Source: Prochlorococcus sp. AG-418-M08
GTDB lineage: Bacteria; Cyanobacteriota; Cyanobacteriia; PCC-6307; Cyanobiaceae
NCBI GenBank assembly: GCA_003213955.1
Contig: QCMG01000008.1
Span: 1 to 64,000 of the forward strand
DNA: 64,000 nucleotides
Reading direction: 5' to 3'
Positions 53,693 through 64,000 of this stretch are shown piece by piece. A program made the translations under genes and the position numbers. Each line of letters opens with the position of its first letter. The first letter of the stretch is position 1. Under the pieces are notes generated by a model. It made no database searches. It worked only from the letters and a program-made list of their open reading frames with translations, and was not told the DNA's origin.

Positions 53693-54595
53693 ATGACCGA
53701 AGTTATTGATAATATTTCAGATTTTGGTAAATACTTAAAAGACACTAAAAAGGTCGTGGAAGAAGCTCTTGATTTTTCCTTAGGTCCAGAGAATCCAGAA
53801 ATACTTAGAGAATCAATGAGATATTCTCTCCTGGCTGGGGGGAAAAGGATACGTCCAATTTTGTGTTTAGCATCTTGTTCACTCGCAGGAGGGGAACCCT
53901 CTCTAGCTGTCCCTACAGCAGTTGCTATAGAGATGATTCATACAATGTCATTAATACATGATGACTTGCCTGCTATGGATAATGACGACTTAAGGCGAGG
54001 TAGGCCTACTAATCATAAAGTCTATGGAGACGCACTAGCTATTCTCTCTGGTGATGCATTATTAACAAGAGCCTTTGAAATGGTCTCATTGCGAAGCCCA
54101 GGAGTTGATCCAATTAGATTATTAAATGTAGTTGGAGAACTTTCCCTAGTAGCAGGAGCACCTGGACTGGTTGGAGGTCAGGTTGTTGATCTGGAATGTG
54201 AAGGTAAAGAAGTTGACCTCGAAACGCTTGAATATATTCATCTACATAAGACTGGAGCTTTACTAAAAGCTTGCGTAAGAACTGGAGCCATGATTGCTGG
54301 AGCTAATGAAAAATTATTAAAAGCCCTAACTACATATGCCGAGGGAATTGGTTTGGCATTTCAAATAATAGATGACATCCTTGATTTAACTTCAAGCAGT
54401 GAGAAACTGGGTAAAACAGCAGGTAAAGATCTCTTAGCAGATAAAACTACTTATCCCAAATTACTTGGCATGGAAGAATCAAAGAAAAGAGCTCTCGATT
54501 TAGTAGATAAAGCAAAAAAAGCAATTGAACCTTGGGGTTCAGATGCAAAAAACTTAATCTATTTAGCTGATTTTATTACAAATAGAGATAGATAA
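53693..54595 (+). CDS. crtE: geranylgeranyl diphosphate synthase
   Basis: 300 residues. First aspartate motif DDLPAMDND (90-98) and second DDILD near 227. [12 protein letters not shown] and GGQVVDL are also present. Supplies GGPP to carotenoids, chlorophyll phytyl tails, plastoquinone and phylloquinone. It lies 36 bases after folD and 13 bases before the DUF212 gene. Confidence 0.94.
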   Translation: MTEVIDNISDFGKYLKDTKKVVEEALDFSLGPENPEILRESMRYSLLAGGKRIRPILCLASCSLAGGEPSLAVPTAVAIEMIHTMSLIHDDLPAMDNDDLRRGRPTNHKVYGDALAILSGDALLTRAFEMVSLRSPGVDPIRLLNVVGELSLVAGAPGLVGGQVVDLECEGKEVDLETLEYIHLHKTGALLKACVRTGAMIAGANEKLLKALTTYAEGIGLAFQIIDDILDLTSSSEKLGKTAGKDLLADKTTYPKLLGMEESKKRALDLVDKAKKAIEPWGSDAKNLIYLADFITNRDR

Positions 54596-54608
54596 AGAGT
54601 ATTAAATT

Positions 54609-55088
54609 ATGTCAGAATTTTCAGCTTTATTTGATAATTCAGTTCTTTTATGGAGTTTATTATCTTGTTTATTTGCACAATTTTTAAAGATTATATTTAA
54701 TTTCTTTTCAACAGGAAAGATAAGATTTGGAATAATTTTCGAAACAGGTGGAATGCCTTCTAGTCATTCGGCTTTGATAACTGGCGCGACTTCAGGAATA
54801 GGTTTTCAATTAGGATTTGACAGCCCAATATTTGCATTGGCGATTGCAGTTTCACTAATTGTTATGTACGACGCTAGTGGTGTTAGAAAATCAGCTGGAA
54901 TTCAGGCTGCAGAAATTAACAAACTATCAAGAAAATTAGATCCTAAATCTGAAGTAGATCTGAAGGAAACTCTTGGCCATACAAAGTTCGAGGTTGTTGT
55001 TGGAAGTCTTTTAGGCCCTCTTATTACATTACCTGGATTAGTTTTCATAGGTTCTCCTCTCAAAATATTAGATTTGATAATAAATTAG
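54609..55088 (+). CDS. divergent PAP2-family (DUF212) membrane protein
   Basis: 159 residues with three to four helices. The signature GGMPSSHSALITGATSG (about 46-62), then VMYDASGVRKSAGIQA and LGHTKFEVVVGSLLGP are those of the DUF212 branch of acid phosphatase/vanadium peroxidase-like proteins. Physiological substrate unknown; next to crtE it may act on isoprenoid diphosphates. Ends inside the convergent cobB (4-base overlap). Confidence 0.85.
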   Translation: MSEFSALFDNSVLLWSLLSCLFAQFLKIIFNFFSTGKIRFGIIFETGGMPSSHSALITGATSGIGFQLGFDSPIFALAIAVSLIVMYDASGVRKSAGIQAAEINKLSRKLDPKSEVDLKETLGHTKFEVVVGSLLGPLITLPGLVFIGSPLKILDLIIN

Positions 55089-56476
55089 TAATATTGAGAA
55101 TAATCAACTTGTGTAGCATCTACAAAATTTGTTGCTGCTTCTGGTGAACTTGGTAAGTGTAAGTGTATCCAACTTGCATGTAATTTTTTATCTGACCAAC
55201 CTTCATTTTTAAATTCAGTCTCCCAAGATTTAATTTCCCAAGGTGACGATAGCTTCTTATTATGCTCAGTTTTTTTTATATCAAATTCTGTTGCAGAACT
55301 TTCAACTTCCCAATAATGGAATTCATGTCCTCTAATTAATTGATTTTGTTTAATTATTGGTGTGTCTTTTAAACCCTTTATATATCTGTAACCTACCGAC
55401 AAATTACTTTTTTTTGATTTAAAAGGTAATATACCGCTCATTTTATGATTTTTACCATTTTCGTCTTTTATTAAATCTCCTAGAATCATCATCCCTCCAC
55501 ACTCTGCATAAATAAATCCTTTTTTACGAAAATCCCTTAATGACTTTAAGCTTTTATCTGAATCACTTATATGTCCAGCATATTTCTCAGGAAAACCTCC
55601 AGGAATAATTAAAGATGAAGCCTCATGAGGAATTTCTTCATTATTAAAAATACTCCATGAAATTAGTGGTATGCCTATTTCATGCAGAAACTCCTTTGTT
55701 TCAGCGTATTGGAAATGAAAGATTTTATCTTCTGCTATTGCGATAGGTTTCCTTTTATCTATTTTAAAATCTTTACTATTAGAAGAATTTAATAATCTTT
55801 TTGGAGGAGATTTTAGTAATTTACTTAAAGAAACTAAGTCTAGATTTTTTTCAGCAAAACTTGCAAAATAATCAACATCAATTTTTCTATCGCTATCTAA
55901 TGGAGAAATTAAACCTAAATTAGATTTATTAACATTTATTTTTGAGTCAGAAGGTAAAAATCCAAGGATGTCGATATCTTCATTTTTAAAAACTTCTCTA
56001 ATTAAATTTTTATGTCTATCTGAATTGACATTATTAAATATAATTCCTTTTATTGATAACCCATTATCAAAATCCCTAAAACCTCTAAAGGCAGGCAAAA
56101 GAGAGGCTACTTGACCTTTAGCATTAAAGATAAAAATTATTGGAGTATCAAGAAGTTTGGCAACATTTGCAGTACTTGAATAAGCAGTTGCACCTAATCC
56201 ATCAAAAAGACCCATGGCTCCTTCAATTAATGAAAATTCATATTTCAAAGAATACTTAAAATAATTTTCTCGAACCCATTCTTCACCGCTTAAAAAAATA
56301 TCTAAGTTCCTACATATAGGTTGACCAATGGAACTAAGTTGTTGTTGATCAAGGTAGTCTGGCCCAACTTTAAAAGATTGTATTTTTATGCCTTTTGAAA
56401 AAGCCCAACAAGAAATCAACAGTGATAAGGTGGTTTTCCCACTATCAGTTGAAGGAGAAGATATTACACAAGACAT
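55085..56476 (-). CDS. cobB: cobyrinate a,c-diamide synthase
   Basis: 463 residues. N-terminal P-loop-like SSPSTDSGKTTLSLL and a C-terminal glutaminase with IIPGGFPEKYAGH and nucleophile Cys in YAECGGMM. It amidates cobyrinic acid at two positions for the B12-type corrinoid (pseudocobalamin) that Prochlorococcus makes. Follows opcA after 3 bases, although the pathways differ. Confidence 0.93.
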   Translation of the reverse strand: MSCVISSPSTDSGKTTLSLLISCWAFSKGIKIQSFKVGPDYLDQQQLSSIGQPICRNLDIFLSGEEWVRENYFKYSLKYEFSLIEGAMGLFDGLGATAYSSTANVAKLLDTPIIFIFNAKGQVASLLPAFRGFRDFDNGLSIKGIIFNNVNSDRHKNLIREVFKNEDIDILGFLPSDSKINVNKSNLGLISPLDSDRKIDVDYFASFAEKNLDLVSLSKLLKSPPKRLLNSSNSKDFKIDKRKPIAIAEDKIFHFQYAETKEFLHEIGIPLISWSIFNNEEIPHEASSLIIPGGFPEKYAGHISDSDKSLKSLRDFRKKGFIYAECGGMMILGDLIKDENGKNHKMSGILPFKSKKSNLSVGYRYIKGLKDTPIIKQNQLIRGHEFHYWEVESSATEFDIKKTEHNKKLSSPWEIKSWETEFKNEGWSDKKLHASWIHLHLPSSPEAATNFVDATQVDYSQYY

Positions 56477-56479
56477 TTA

Positions 56480-57787
56480 TTAATCTTGGTTAGTAATGTT
56501 ATTAAATATTTGAACCGCGACCTTAATAGTACTTTCAAAGAGTGGACTTGTATTTCCTCTGCTACTTCCCAATAACTTACTCACATCAGATTCAGATGAA
56601 GAAAAAGTATTTGGAACGACTTGCTCTATTAATTGCATATCAGCCATACCTCCAGCTTCAAGTCTCATACATTCAACAGATTCGCAGCCCAGAATAATGC
56701 AAGTATTGTTTTTTGGTACCTCACTAATTTTTGAAATCAACCTTAAACCAATAACTTGGCCTGAATGAACACTTGGATTACCTAAAGGGACAGGATTTAT
56801 ACAAGTCGAAATTTTCTCGCCATTTTTTCTTTTAAAGTCTATTTTAATTAATTCTCCATGGTTTTCTATTTTTGAAAATAACCATTCTAGTTTGTCACTA
56901 ACCCATGAAATTAAGAATAATGCCTGAAGAATATTACCTTCTGCAATATCTATATCAATATCAGATATATGGTCTAATATTGGTCTTCTGGATGGAGGAT
57001 CAAAAATCATTGCCAGTGATTCTCGCCAACTTTTAAGTCTTACCCAATTTAAATCATTAATAGCTTTATTTGATCTAATTGATTCATCAAGAATTTTCAA
57101 GCATCTTTTCGGAGAACCATTTGCAGTATCTATAATCAACCGAATACCATGTTCTGTAAAATAATTAAAAATTTCTTGTGATTCATTAAGACTACCGTTC
57201 CACCATAACCAGGTAGGTAAATCTTTTATAGATAGTTCATCAATTATTTTCAATCCTTTTTTGTTAATAGAATTAGAGTCACCTCTAATAACAACTAAGT
57301 CGCCACAAATAGATTGAGTTACAGTGTTATCGCTTAGTGGGCAATAAGCAGATACAAACGTTTTTATCTCTGGTTTTTTATTTAAAGTTGGGGCTAAGGT
57401 AATTAATCTTCTAGGATTTAAAGTACTTATAGAAGATTCAAAGAATTGCCCTCTTAAGTCTTCATAATTTTTATTTGATAAATTTCCCTTTAATAAAGTC
57501 AATAACTGTTCACTATTTACTGAAGTAGTGTGTGACAAACCTTTATCAACAATAAGTTTTTTAGCAACTTTTATGATTTCTGGACTTAAAGTTCCAGTTA
57601 TTGGTCCACTTATTAAGCCTGATTGAACTAAACATTGTTCAAGCCACGAAGGCTGCCAAACCATTAAAGTAAAAGTATTTGCCCCAGAGCTGTCTTCATC
57701 TTCAGAAATCCATAACTTATTTAAGTAATTAGATATTTCTTCATAAGGAAGTTCCAGAGGTGTTTGAAGTGTTAATTGAGGTTTCAT
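56480..57787 (-). CDS. opcA: glucose-6-phosphate dehydrogenase assembly protein OpcA
   Basis: 435 residues. The C-terminal region holds repeated short Trp and Leu patterns, typical of OpcA. It starts MKPQLTLQTPLELPYEEISNYL. In cyanobacteria OpcA activates Zwf as a redox-sensitive, thioredoxin-linked chaperone. It lies 7 bases after zwf on the same strand, the usual pairing. Confidence 0.93.
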   Translation of the reverse strand: MKPQLTLQTPLELPYEEISNYLNKLWISEDEDSSGANTFTLMVWQPSWLEQCLVQSGLISGPITGTLSPEIIKVAKKLIVDKGLSHTTSVNSEQLLTLLKGNLSNKNYEDLRGQFFESSISTLNPRRLITLAPTLNKKPEIKTFVSAYCPLSDNTVTQSICGDLVVIRGDSNSINKKGLKIIDELSIKDLPTWLWWNGSLNESQEIFNYFTEHGIRLIIDTANGSPKRCLKILDESIRSNKAINDLNWVRLKSWRESLAMIFDPPSRRPILDHISDIDIDIAEGNILQALFLISWVSDKLEWLFSKIENHGELIKIDFKRKNGEKISTCINPVPLGNPSVHSGQVIGLRLISKISEVPKNNTCIILGCESVECMRLEAGGMADMQLIEQVVPNTFSSSESDVSKLLGSSRGNTSPLFESTIKVAVQIFNNITNQD

Positions 57788-57794
57788 TATAAAG

Positions 57795-59318
57795 TTAAGG
57801 TCTGCGCCAGAAAATATTATCTTTGGAAAGTAATTGATCTGATTCAGGAGGCCCCCAAGTCATTGATTCGTATTTATGAATTGGTAGTTTCCAAGGAGAA
57901 TTTTCCATCAATTCTATTAGTGGCGTATAAAGTTTCCAGGCAGCCTCTACCTCATCACTTCTTGTGAACAAGGTAGGATCTGAAAGCATAGCATCAGCCA
58001 ATAATCTCACATAACCTTCATCAGAGGGTTCCCCAAAGGATTCGTCATAAGAAAACTCCATCTCTACAGGCCTTGATTTCATCCCAGAACCAGGAGATTT
58101 TACTTCAAATTTAAAAGTAGCTCCTTCATTTGGTTGAATCCTTATGATAAGTTGATTTGGAGCAGGATTTATTATTGTTGATTCAAATAAATGTACTGGA
58201 ACGTCTTTAAATGTTAATACAATTTCCCCAAGTCTTTTAGGTAGCCTTTTACCTGTTCTTAAGTAGAAAGGGACTCCTTGCCAACGCCAATTATCAACAA
58301 AAACTTTCGTAGCAATATAAGTTTCTGTTGTACTATTTAAATTTACACCATCTTCATCTCTATAGTCTTTTAGTCTTTTTAGGCTATTTCCTCCCTTTGC
58401 ATATTGTCCTCTGACACAACAATTCCAAGGTTCATTCTCGTCAGCAAGTTTTGAAGCTTGAAGAACTTTTGCTTTTTCATTCCTTATTGCCTCAGGTTCA
58501 AATTTACCTGGGGGTTCCATTGCAGTTACAGCAAGCATTTGTGTTAAATGATTTTGGAGCATATCTCTTAAAGCCCCAGAGCTTTCATAATAGCCAGCTC
58601 TATCTTCAACTCCTACTGTTTCTGATGATGTTATTTGAACACTTGAAATATAATTTCTGTTCCATATAGGTTCAAAGATAGTATTAGCAAACCTCATAAC
58701 TAGTATGTTCTGAACAGTCTCTTTCCCTAAATAATGATCTATACGATATATCTGACTTTCATCTGCACAACTTTGAACAATCCTATTAAGTTTCTTCGCA
58801 CTTGAATAATCCCTTCCAAATGGTTTTTCAATAACAATTCGACTTTTCTTGGGATCATCTATTAATCCTGCAGCTTTTAGTGCTTTGCAACCACTGCCAT
58901 AGAAATTTGGAGATACTGATAAATAGAACGTCTTATTTCCATGAGTAGCCTGTGATTTATCAATTTCATTTAATCTTTTAGAAAGCCTTACTAAATGCTC
59001 ACTTTGTTGCAAATCAACTGGCTCATAGAAAAGATAATTAGAAAACTGTTCCCATTCATTCTCATTACCAGATATTTGATCAGTCAACTTAGCTTGCATT
59101 TTTTCCTTAAACTCATCATCAGTCCATGGTCTTCTCGCACATCCAACTATGCCAAATTCACTAGGAATTCTTCTTTGCAAATAAAGTTCGAATAGGGCAG
59201 GTATAAGTTTCCTATGAGTAAGATCTCCACTGGCTCCGAAAATTATCAAACATTGAGGAGGTATCACTCTCTCTTGTCGCAATCCTAATCTTAGAGGATT
59301 ACTTAAAGTTGAGGGCAT
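57795..59318 (-). CDS. zwf: glucose-6-phosphate 1-dehydrogenase
   Basis: 507 residues. NADP-binding IFGASGDLTHRKLIPAL at about 26-42, catalytic RIDHYLGKETVQN near 190-202 and the structural KRLPKRLGEI region. It oxidises glucose-6-phosphate and makes NADPH, the main dark source. opcA follows at once, then cobB; likely one transcript. Confidence 0.97.
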   Translation of the reverse strand: MPSTLSNPLRLGLRQERVIPPQCLIIFGASGDLTHRKLIPALFELYLQRRIPSEFGIVGCARRPWTDDEFKEKMQAKLTDQISGNENEWEQFSNYLFYEPVDLQQSEHLVRLSKRLNEIDKSQATHGNKTFYLSVSPNFYGSGCKALKAAGLIDDPKKSRIVIEKPFGRDYSSAKKLNRIVQSCADESQIYRIDHYLGKETVQNILVMRFANTIFEPIWNRNYISSVQITSSETVGVEDRAGYYESSGALRDMLQNHLTQMLAVTAMEPPGKFEPEAIRNEKAKVLQASKLADENEPWNCCVRGQYAKGGNSLKRLKDYRDEDGVNLNSTTETYIATKVFVDNWRWQGVPFYLRTGKRLPKRLGEIVLTFKDVPVHLFESTIINPAPNQLIIRIQPNEGATFKFEVKSPGSGMKSRPVEMEFSYDESFGEPSDEGYVRLLADAMLSDPTLFTRSDEVEAAWKLYTPLIELMENSPWKLPIHKYESMTWGPPESDQLLSKDNIFWRRP

Positions 59319-59425
59319 ATTTTTATAGGTCTTCTATAAATAAAATCGTCTTTTTTTGACTATTTAGCTACATTTTGTGTCTAAACCAAAAAAGTATAAT
59401 ATTAATAAAATATTTATAAGAATAA

Positions 59426-60550
<1,125 letters not shown>

Positions 60551-60723
60551 TTATTTATAATAAAAGATTATCAATATGTACCCTAAATTGTATGTAATAT
60601 ATAAAAATGGTTACGTTTTGAGATCGGAATATTTAAGTATAAATTTTTTAATATTCCAATTAATATCAATTTTGTCGGTATAGTTACACAAAATAATTTT
60701 TTATTTAATTAAAAAATTCATTT

Positions 60724-61260
60724 ATGAATAATTCTCAAGGATTAGAAAATCATTCGCAAAACGATGATTACAGAACAATTGAGCAGACAATGGAAAAGCT
60801 TTCTGGGGGAACAAGAAGGCTTGCCGCTCAGTTAACAACTTCTGCTACTTTCGATTCTCTTTGGAATGTTCTAACCGATTATGATCGGCTAAATCTCTAT
60901 ATCCCAAATCTTTTATCAAGTAAAAAAATCTATAAAAATAGAAATAATGTTCGTCTAAAACAAGTAGGAGCACAAGACTTTCTTGGAATGAAATTTTCAG
61001 CGGAAGTAACTATTGATTTATTCGAAGAGAAAGAACTTGGTTTATTAAAATTTAGCCTCATTAAAGGAGATTTCAGAAAATTTGAAGGAAGTTGGAAAAT
61101 TCAAACTATTCAAAATACTTCAAAAAACTCATTAATTTATGATCTCACAGTCCAAGGTTGTCAATGGATGCCAATTGGGATGATAGAAAAAAGATTAAAA
61201 AAGGATCTTTCTGAAAATTTGGTTGCAGTAGATAAGCAAGCAAAATTTTCAATTAAATGA
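60724..61260 (+). CDS. SRPBCC/cyclase-dehydrase (START-like) protein, 178 aa
   Basis: A Bet v1-like fold of about 145 residues: TTSATFDSLWNVLTDYDRLNLYIPNLLSS at the front is the signature of the coenzyme-Q-binding/polyketide cyclase type, followed by beta strands. It ends with a long helix with EKRLKKDLSENLVAVDKQ. Ligand (lipid, quinone or pigment) unknown. Cytosolic or membrane-peripheral. It is divergent from petH. Confidence 0.8.
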   Translation: MNNSQGLENHSQNDDYRTIEQTMEKLSGGTRRLAAQLTTSATFDSLWNVLTDYDRLNLYIPNLLSSKKIYKNRNNVRLKQVGAQDFLGMKFSAEVTIDLFEEKELGLLKFSLIKGDFRKFEGSWKIQTIQNTSKNSLIYDLTVQGCQWMPIGMIEKRLKKDLSENLVAVDKQAKFSIK

Positions 61261-61287
61261 TTAACTAAAAAAAATAAAATTAATTAA

Positions 61288-61360
61288 TAGCCCCAAGGGG
61301 ATTCGAACCCCTGTCGCCTCCGTGAAAGGGAGGTGTCCTAGGCCTCTAGACGATGGGGCC
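61288..61360 (-). tRNA. tRNA-Glu (anticodon UUC)
   Basis: 73-base cloverleaf on the minus strand from 61360. Acceptor GGCCCCA/TGGGGCT with G1-U72, discriminator A73, anticodon stem CCTCC/GGAGG with loop CTTTCAC (anticodon TTC), T arm GGGGTTCGAATCCCC. No CCA is encoded. tRNA-Glu is also the first substrate of the tetrapyrrole pathway that chlI serves. Confidence 0.97.
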
Positions 61361-61401
61361 ATGGGAATAGCTCTACAGCTTATAAAAAATTAGGAGTAAA
61401 G

Positions 61402-62520
61402 CTATCCTTTCGTCAAGTGTTGTTGATCTTTATTTTGGCCTTGCCACACTGGAACAGTAAAATGAAAGCATGAACCCTCGCCAACTTCTGATACAACCCA
61501 TATTCTTCCTCCGTGAACTTCAACGATTCTTCTACAAACAGATAAGCCAATACCAAATCCTGATGTGCCCTCAGATGTCTGTGGTAGCCTAACTCTATCG
61601 AGAAATATTCTTTTTTGTTCGCTTAGAGGAATTCCAGCACCTTTGTCACAAATCGTTATTTCTACCCATTGATTTGTTTTATGGATCATCGTAATTTTTA
61701 TTGATCCAGAATCATCTGAAAATTTAAGGGCATTTTCAATTAGATTTAAAAATACCTGTCTCATTCTTCTTTGATCTGCAAATACTCTTGGAAGATCTGA
61801 AGGGATATCAGTATCAATTTCTATTTTTCTAAATCTCCAAAACTTTTCTAATTCAAGAATTGCTTCAGCGCTAATATTTCCTAAATCAATTTTTTGAGGA
61901 TTAAAAAGAGCTTCCCATTTAGTGGTTCCTACTTCAAGAAGATCTTGAGACAAAAGTTCAATTTCTTCTAAACGTCGTTTAATAACATCTTGTAATTTTT
62001 TTATATCAATTTGTCCTAGTTTTTGACTTTGAATAGCAAGAGTGGCTGCAGTTAAGGGAGTTCTCAATTCATGTGCGACCATTCTTAAAAGTCTTTCTTG
62101 TGATTCGATTCGTTTTGTAAGCGTTTCATTTTCTTGTCTAAGGACTAAAAGTTCATCTTCAAGGAGAAATTCTTTTTGAGTTCTGATGGAATCTATTTTA
62201 GAGGGTTGAAGATTAATACCTAAATTTTTTGTAACCCCTTCTTGTTTCCACCTAGGCAACCAAGTCTGCAACTGAACAAAGATATTACTTCCAGCAAAAA
62301 TTTGCTTTGGAGCTGGTGATACCTTAATTAGAGCGGGAATAGCAACTAATCTATGCAACTCAAGAAGTTCAGGTTGTTCCTTCGGATCGGAAATTTGAAG
62401 AGAAATCTTAAATTCACGTTCATCCGCTTCTAAAAAGGATAATAAAGATTTAAGATCCCCCCTAGAGAGATGATTTCTAGAGGCAACAAGGATTAATGTT
62501 AGTTCTTTTTTCTCATTCAA
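61402..62520 (-). CDS. sasA: circadian clock output kinase SasA
   Basis: 372 residues. N-terminal KaiB-like sensor domain (about 7-100; [21 protein letters not shown]), coiled linker (115-145), HisKA with phosphorylated His150 in [12 protein letters not shown] and an HATPase domain with [19 protein letters not shown] and [11 protein letters not shown]. It senses KaiC and phosphorylates RpaA. Normal full length. Prochlorococcus lacks kaiA, so the clock acts as an hourglass. Confidence 0.95.
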   Translation of the reverse strand: MNEKKELTLILVASRNHLSRGDLKSLLSFLEADEREFKISLQISDPKEQPELLELHRLVAIPALIKVSPAPKQIFAGSNIFVQLQTWLPRWKQEGVTKNLGINLQPSKIDSIRTQKEFLLEDELLVLRQENETLTKRIESQERLLRMVAHELRTPLTAATLAIQSQKLGQIDIKKLQDVIKRRLEEIELLSQDLLEVGTTKWEALFNPQKIDLGNISAEAILELEKFWRFRKIEIDTDIPSDLPRVFADQRRMRQVFLNLIENALKFSDDSGSIKITMIHKTNQWVEITICDKGAGIPLSEQKRIFLDRVRLPQTSEGTSGFGIGLSVCRRIVEVHGGRIWVVSEVGEGSCFHFTVPVWQGQNKDQQHLTKG

Positions 62521-62626
62521 ACCATTTCCCCTGAAGTGTTGAAAAGCTATTAATGCTTATGAACACATTAAGATATTTATCTTTATTTTACAGATAAGCT
62601 ATGAAATAAATAGATGATATTTATAA

Positions 62627-63169
62627 ATGGTTGTTATTAATCAAAACAGTGTCAATAATTCTGGAGATTACAAATCGCCAGAAGTCAGCATAGATAGTAA
62701 TCTAAAAAGATGGTTCTCTCGTAATGTTGGGCTTTGGAAATCTAACAGGACCTATTTTCTTGAAGAAGAAAAGAAAACTTATAATATTTGCATGTTTATA
62801 AAAGTTGAGGCCCTTGAAAATAAAAAAAAATGGGAATCTCACTATAAATTCACATGGTACCCGGAAAAAAAATATAAATTTTTTGATGAAAATCCAAATT
62901 ATAGAGACAAAGGTGAAATGCAAGCGTTTATTAAAGGTCACCAATTAATAAGAGAAAAATTTTATTTAAGTGATGTTGATGGGATATCAAATATTAGACA
63001 GGTTGACGAACATGAGCTGATTTTTGAATCTTCCTATGAAGACTGGTATATATTGGAACATACAAGACTTGTTGATGAAGATAATTATAGATATAGAGTT
63101 ATATATTCATGGAACAAAGATAAACTTAAAATTGTAGAAAATCATCATGAAATTAAAATTATTACATAA
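62627..63169 (+). CDS. possible CpcS/CpeS-like lipocalin lyase-type protein, 180 aa
   Basis: The pattern FSRNVGLWKSNRTYFLEEEKK (35-55), then ISNIRQVDEHELIFESSYEDW (123-143) and RLVDEDNYRYRVIYSW (150-165), follows the chromophore lyase/CpcS-like lipocalin family (F-x-x-x-x-G-x-W-x-S-x-R-T ... E-x-x-R-x-x-D-x-x-R-x-R). CpcS-type lyases attach bilins to phycobiliproteins. High-light Prochlorococcus keeps only traces of phycoerythrin, so its role is open. Divergent from sasA. Confidence 0.5.
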   Translation: MVVINQNSVNNSGDYKSPEVSIDSNLKRWFSRNVGLWKSNRTYFLEEEKKTYNICMFIKVEALENKKKWESHYKFTWYPEKKYKFFDENPNYRDKGEMQAFIKGHQLIREKFYLSDVDGISNIRQVDEHELIFESSYEDWYILEHTRLVDEDNYRYRVIYSWNKDKLKIVENHHEIKIIT

Positions 63170-63239
63170 GAACAAATCATCAATTAATTTTAAAAATAAA
63201 AAATGTTATCTTTAAATAATAAATAAATAGAAAAAATTA

Positions 63240-63668
63240 ATGATTGCCAATATATATTCAAAAAGAGCCTTAAAATATTTAAGCCTTCCACTACTTTTAT
63301 ATTTAAATTTATTTGACATAACTTTATTTAACAGAGAAATTAAATCCAACAAGAAACTAGACGCTGCTACTGAAGAAGATTTGTATTTATATAAGGGGAT
63401 GGGGGCATCATATCTCTGTATAGCTTCAAAAGCTGGCATAGAATTTCCAAAAGCTGTTGGAGTAGCAACCACAACCTATGTACAAGTTATAGAAGGCAAA
63501 CATGGAGGTATCATTAAAGAATTAGGTGATAAAAAATTAGAAAGAGATAAGTTATTTGCAGGTGCAGAATTTCAAATAGTTACAACAGCAATACAATATT
63601 GTCCAGAAAGCGTACCTGAAGAAGTGACTAAAAAAGTTAATGAAATAATAAAAGAGAATAAAAAATAG
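63240..63668 (+). CDS. secreted conserved hypothetical protein, 142 aa
   Basis: Signal peptide or anchor at 12-28 (YLSLPLLLYLNLFDITLF), then a helical domain with GASYLCIASKAGIEFPKAVGVATTTYVQVIEGKHGG and one late cysteine (QYCPESVPE). The two cysteines may pair. Length is typical of a cyanobacterial-specific exported protein. Function unknown. It converges on prs with 9 bases between the stops. Confidence 0.65.
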   Translation: MIANIYSKRALKYLSLPLLLYLNLFDITLFNREIKSNKKLDAATEEDLYLYKGMGASYLCIASKAGIEFPKAVGVATTTYVQVIEGKHGGIIKELGDKKLERDKLFAGAEFQIVTTAIQYCPESVPEEVTKKVNEIIKENKK

Positions 63669-63677
63669 TATTTAATA

Positions 63678-64000
63678 TTATCTAAACATAGAGCTAACAG
63701 AACTTTCTTCGTGAATCCTCCATATTGCCTCTCCTAACATATTGGCTACAGATAGTACTTTTAATTGAGGAAAACTCTTATCCTCAATTACTGGAATACT
63801 GTTAGTGACTATAACTTGCTCAAATAAATCTTTTGCACCTAATCTTTCATAAGAGGGTGGAGAAAATACTGCATGAGAAGCGCATGCAAAAATTCGCTTT
63901 GCGCCTTCTTTTTTTAAAAGATTTGCACCTGAGCATATAGTCCCCCCAGTATCTATCATGTCATCTATTAAGATGGCTGTTTTCCCTTTAACTTCTCCAA
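63678..64000 (-). CDS. prs: ribose-phosphate pyrophosphokinase, C-terminal part (cut by window edge)
   Basis: Open on the minus strand from the window end to a stop at 63678. The PRPP site appears as AILIDDMIDTGGT (upstream of and across 63959), then ACASHAVFSPP. This is Prs, which makes PRPP from ribose-5-phosphate and ATP for nucleotides, His and Trp. The N-terminal part lies beyond base 64000. Confidence 0.93.
   Translation of the reverse strand, partial: GEVKGKTAILIDDMIDTGGTICSGANLLKKEGAKRIFACASHAVFSPPSYERLGAKDLFEQVIVTNSIPVIEDKSFPQLKVLSVANMLGEAIWRIHEESSVSSMFR

Noticed and set aside
61288-61360. tRNA-Glu as an island integration site
   Set aside because: No integrase, direct repeat or foreign gene lies next to it; flanks are sasA and a SRPBCC gene.

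Overview
The window is typical of a high-light-adapted Prochlorococcus chromosome, although the strain cannot be fixed without a search. The DNA is very AT-rich, genes are small and tightly packed, and intergenic gaps are short. Diagnostic content includes a Yfr1 regulatory RNA between trxA and guaB, petG, cytM, petH, chlI, crtL, crtE, the zwf-opcA pair, the clock kinase sasA, and a long series of short proteins of the kind seen in picocyanobacteria. I see no insertion sequence, prophage, CRISPR array, integrase or rRNA. The only tRNA found is tRNA-Glu(UUC).

Region 1 (1-14.9 kb) is accessory in character. It holds a tRNA dihydrouridine synthase, a DUF2470 protein, a hot-dog thioesterase, a membrane-anchored Mrr-type nuclease, a MAPEG protein, two PAP/fibrillin proteins, a TM2 protein, an OsmC protein and more than twenty proteins under 100 residues, many with one membrane helix. 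At 13.74-14.02 kb two small RNA candidates lie in tandem on the minus strand. One carries the Yfr2-type GGAAACA loop motif. The other presents the 12-base Yfr1 core motif in a hairpin loop.

Region 2 (14.9-21.1 kb) is a zinc locus: znuB and znuC on the minus strand with zur on the plus strand between them, then a divergent promoter with a perfect Zur-type palindrome, then znuA, a CobW-type GTPase and a WD40 protein. ZnuA and the GTPase share an extra domain of about 110 residues inserted in unrelated hosts. A candidate structured RNA with a strong terminator follows at 21.4-21.73 kb.

Region 3 (21.8-34.8 kb) contains a three-gene ATP-grasp / alpha-E / transglutaminase operon, a secreted pentapeptide-repeat protein, a PfkB-type kinase, an MFS transporter divergent from a DUF1400-type hydrolase, and a peptide-type ABC permease plus binding lipoprotein without an ATPase.

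Region 4 (34.8-64 kb) is core metabolism: hom, sufE, a 5-formyl-THF cyclo-ligase, ruvC, chlI, an RNA methyltransferase, cytM, petG, rsmD, hisH, trxA, Yfr1, a GuaB3-type enzyme, gyrA, a lycopene cyclase, a GH57 branching enzyme, leuA, a membrane HD phosphohydrolase, folD, crtE, cobB, opcA, zwf, petH (with a membrane helix in place of the phycobilisome linker), a SRPBCC protein, tRNA-Glu, sasA, a lipocalin-like lyase candidate and the 3' part of prs. Together these serve carotenoid, chlorophyll and NADPH supply, electron transfer, and clock output.
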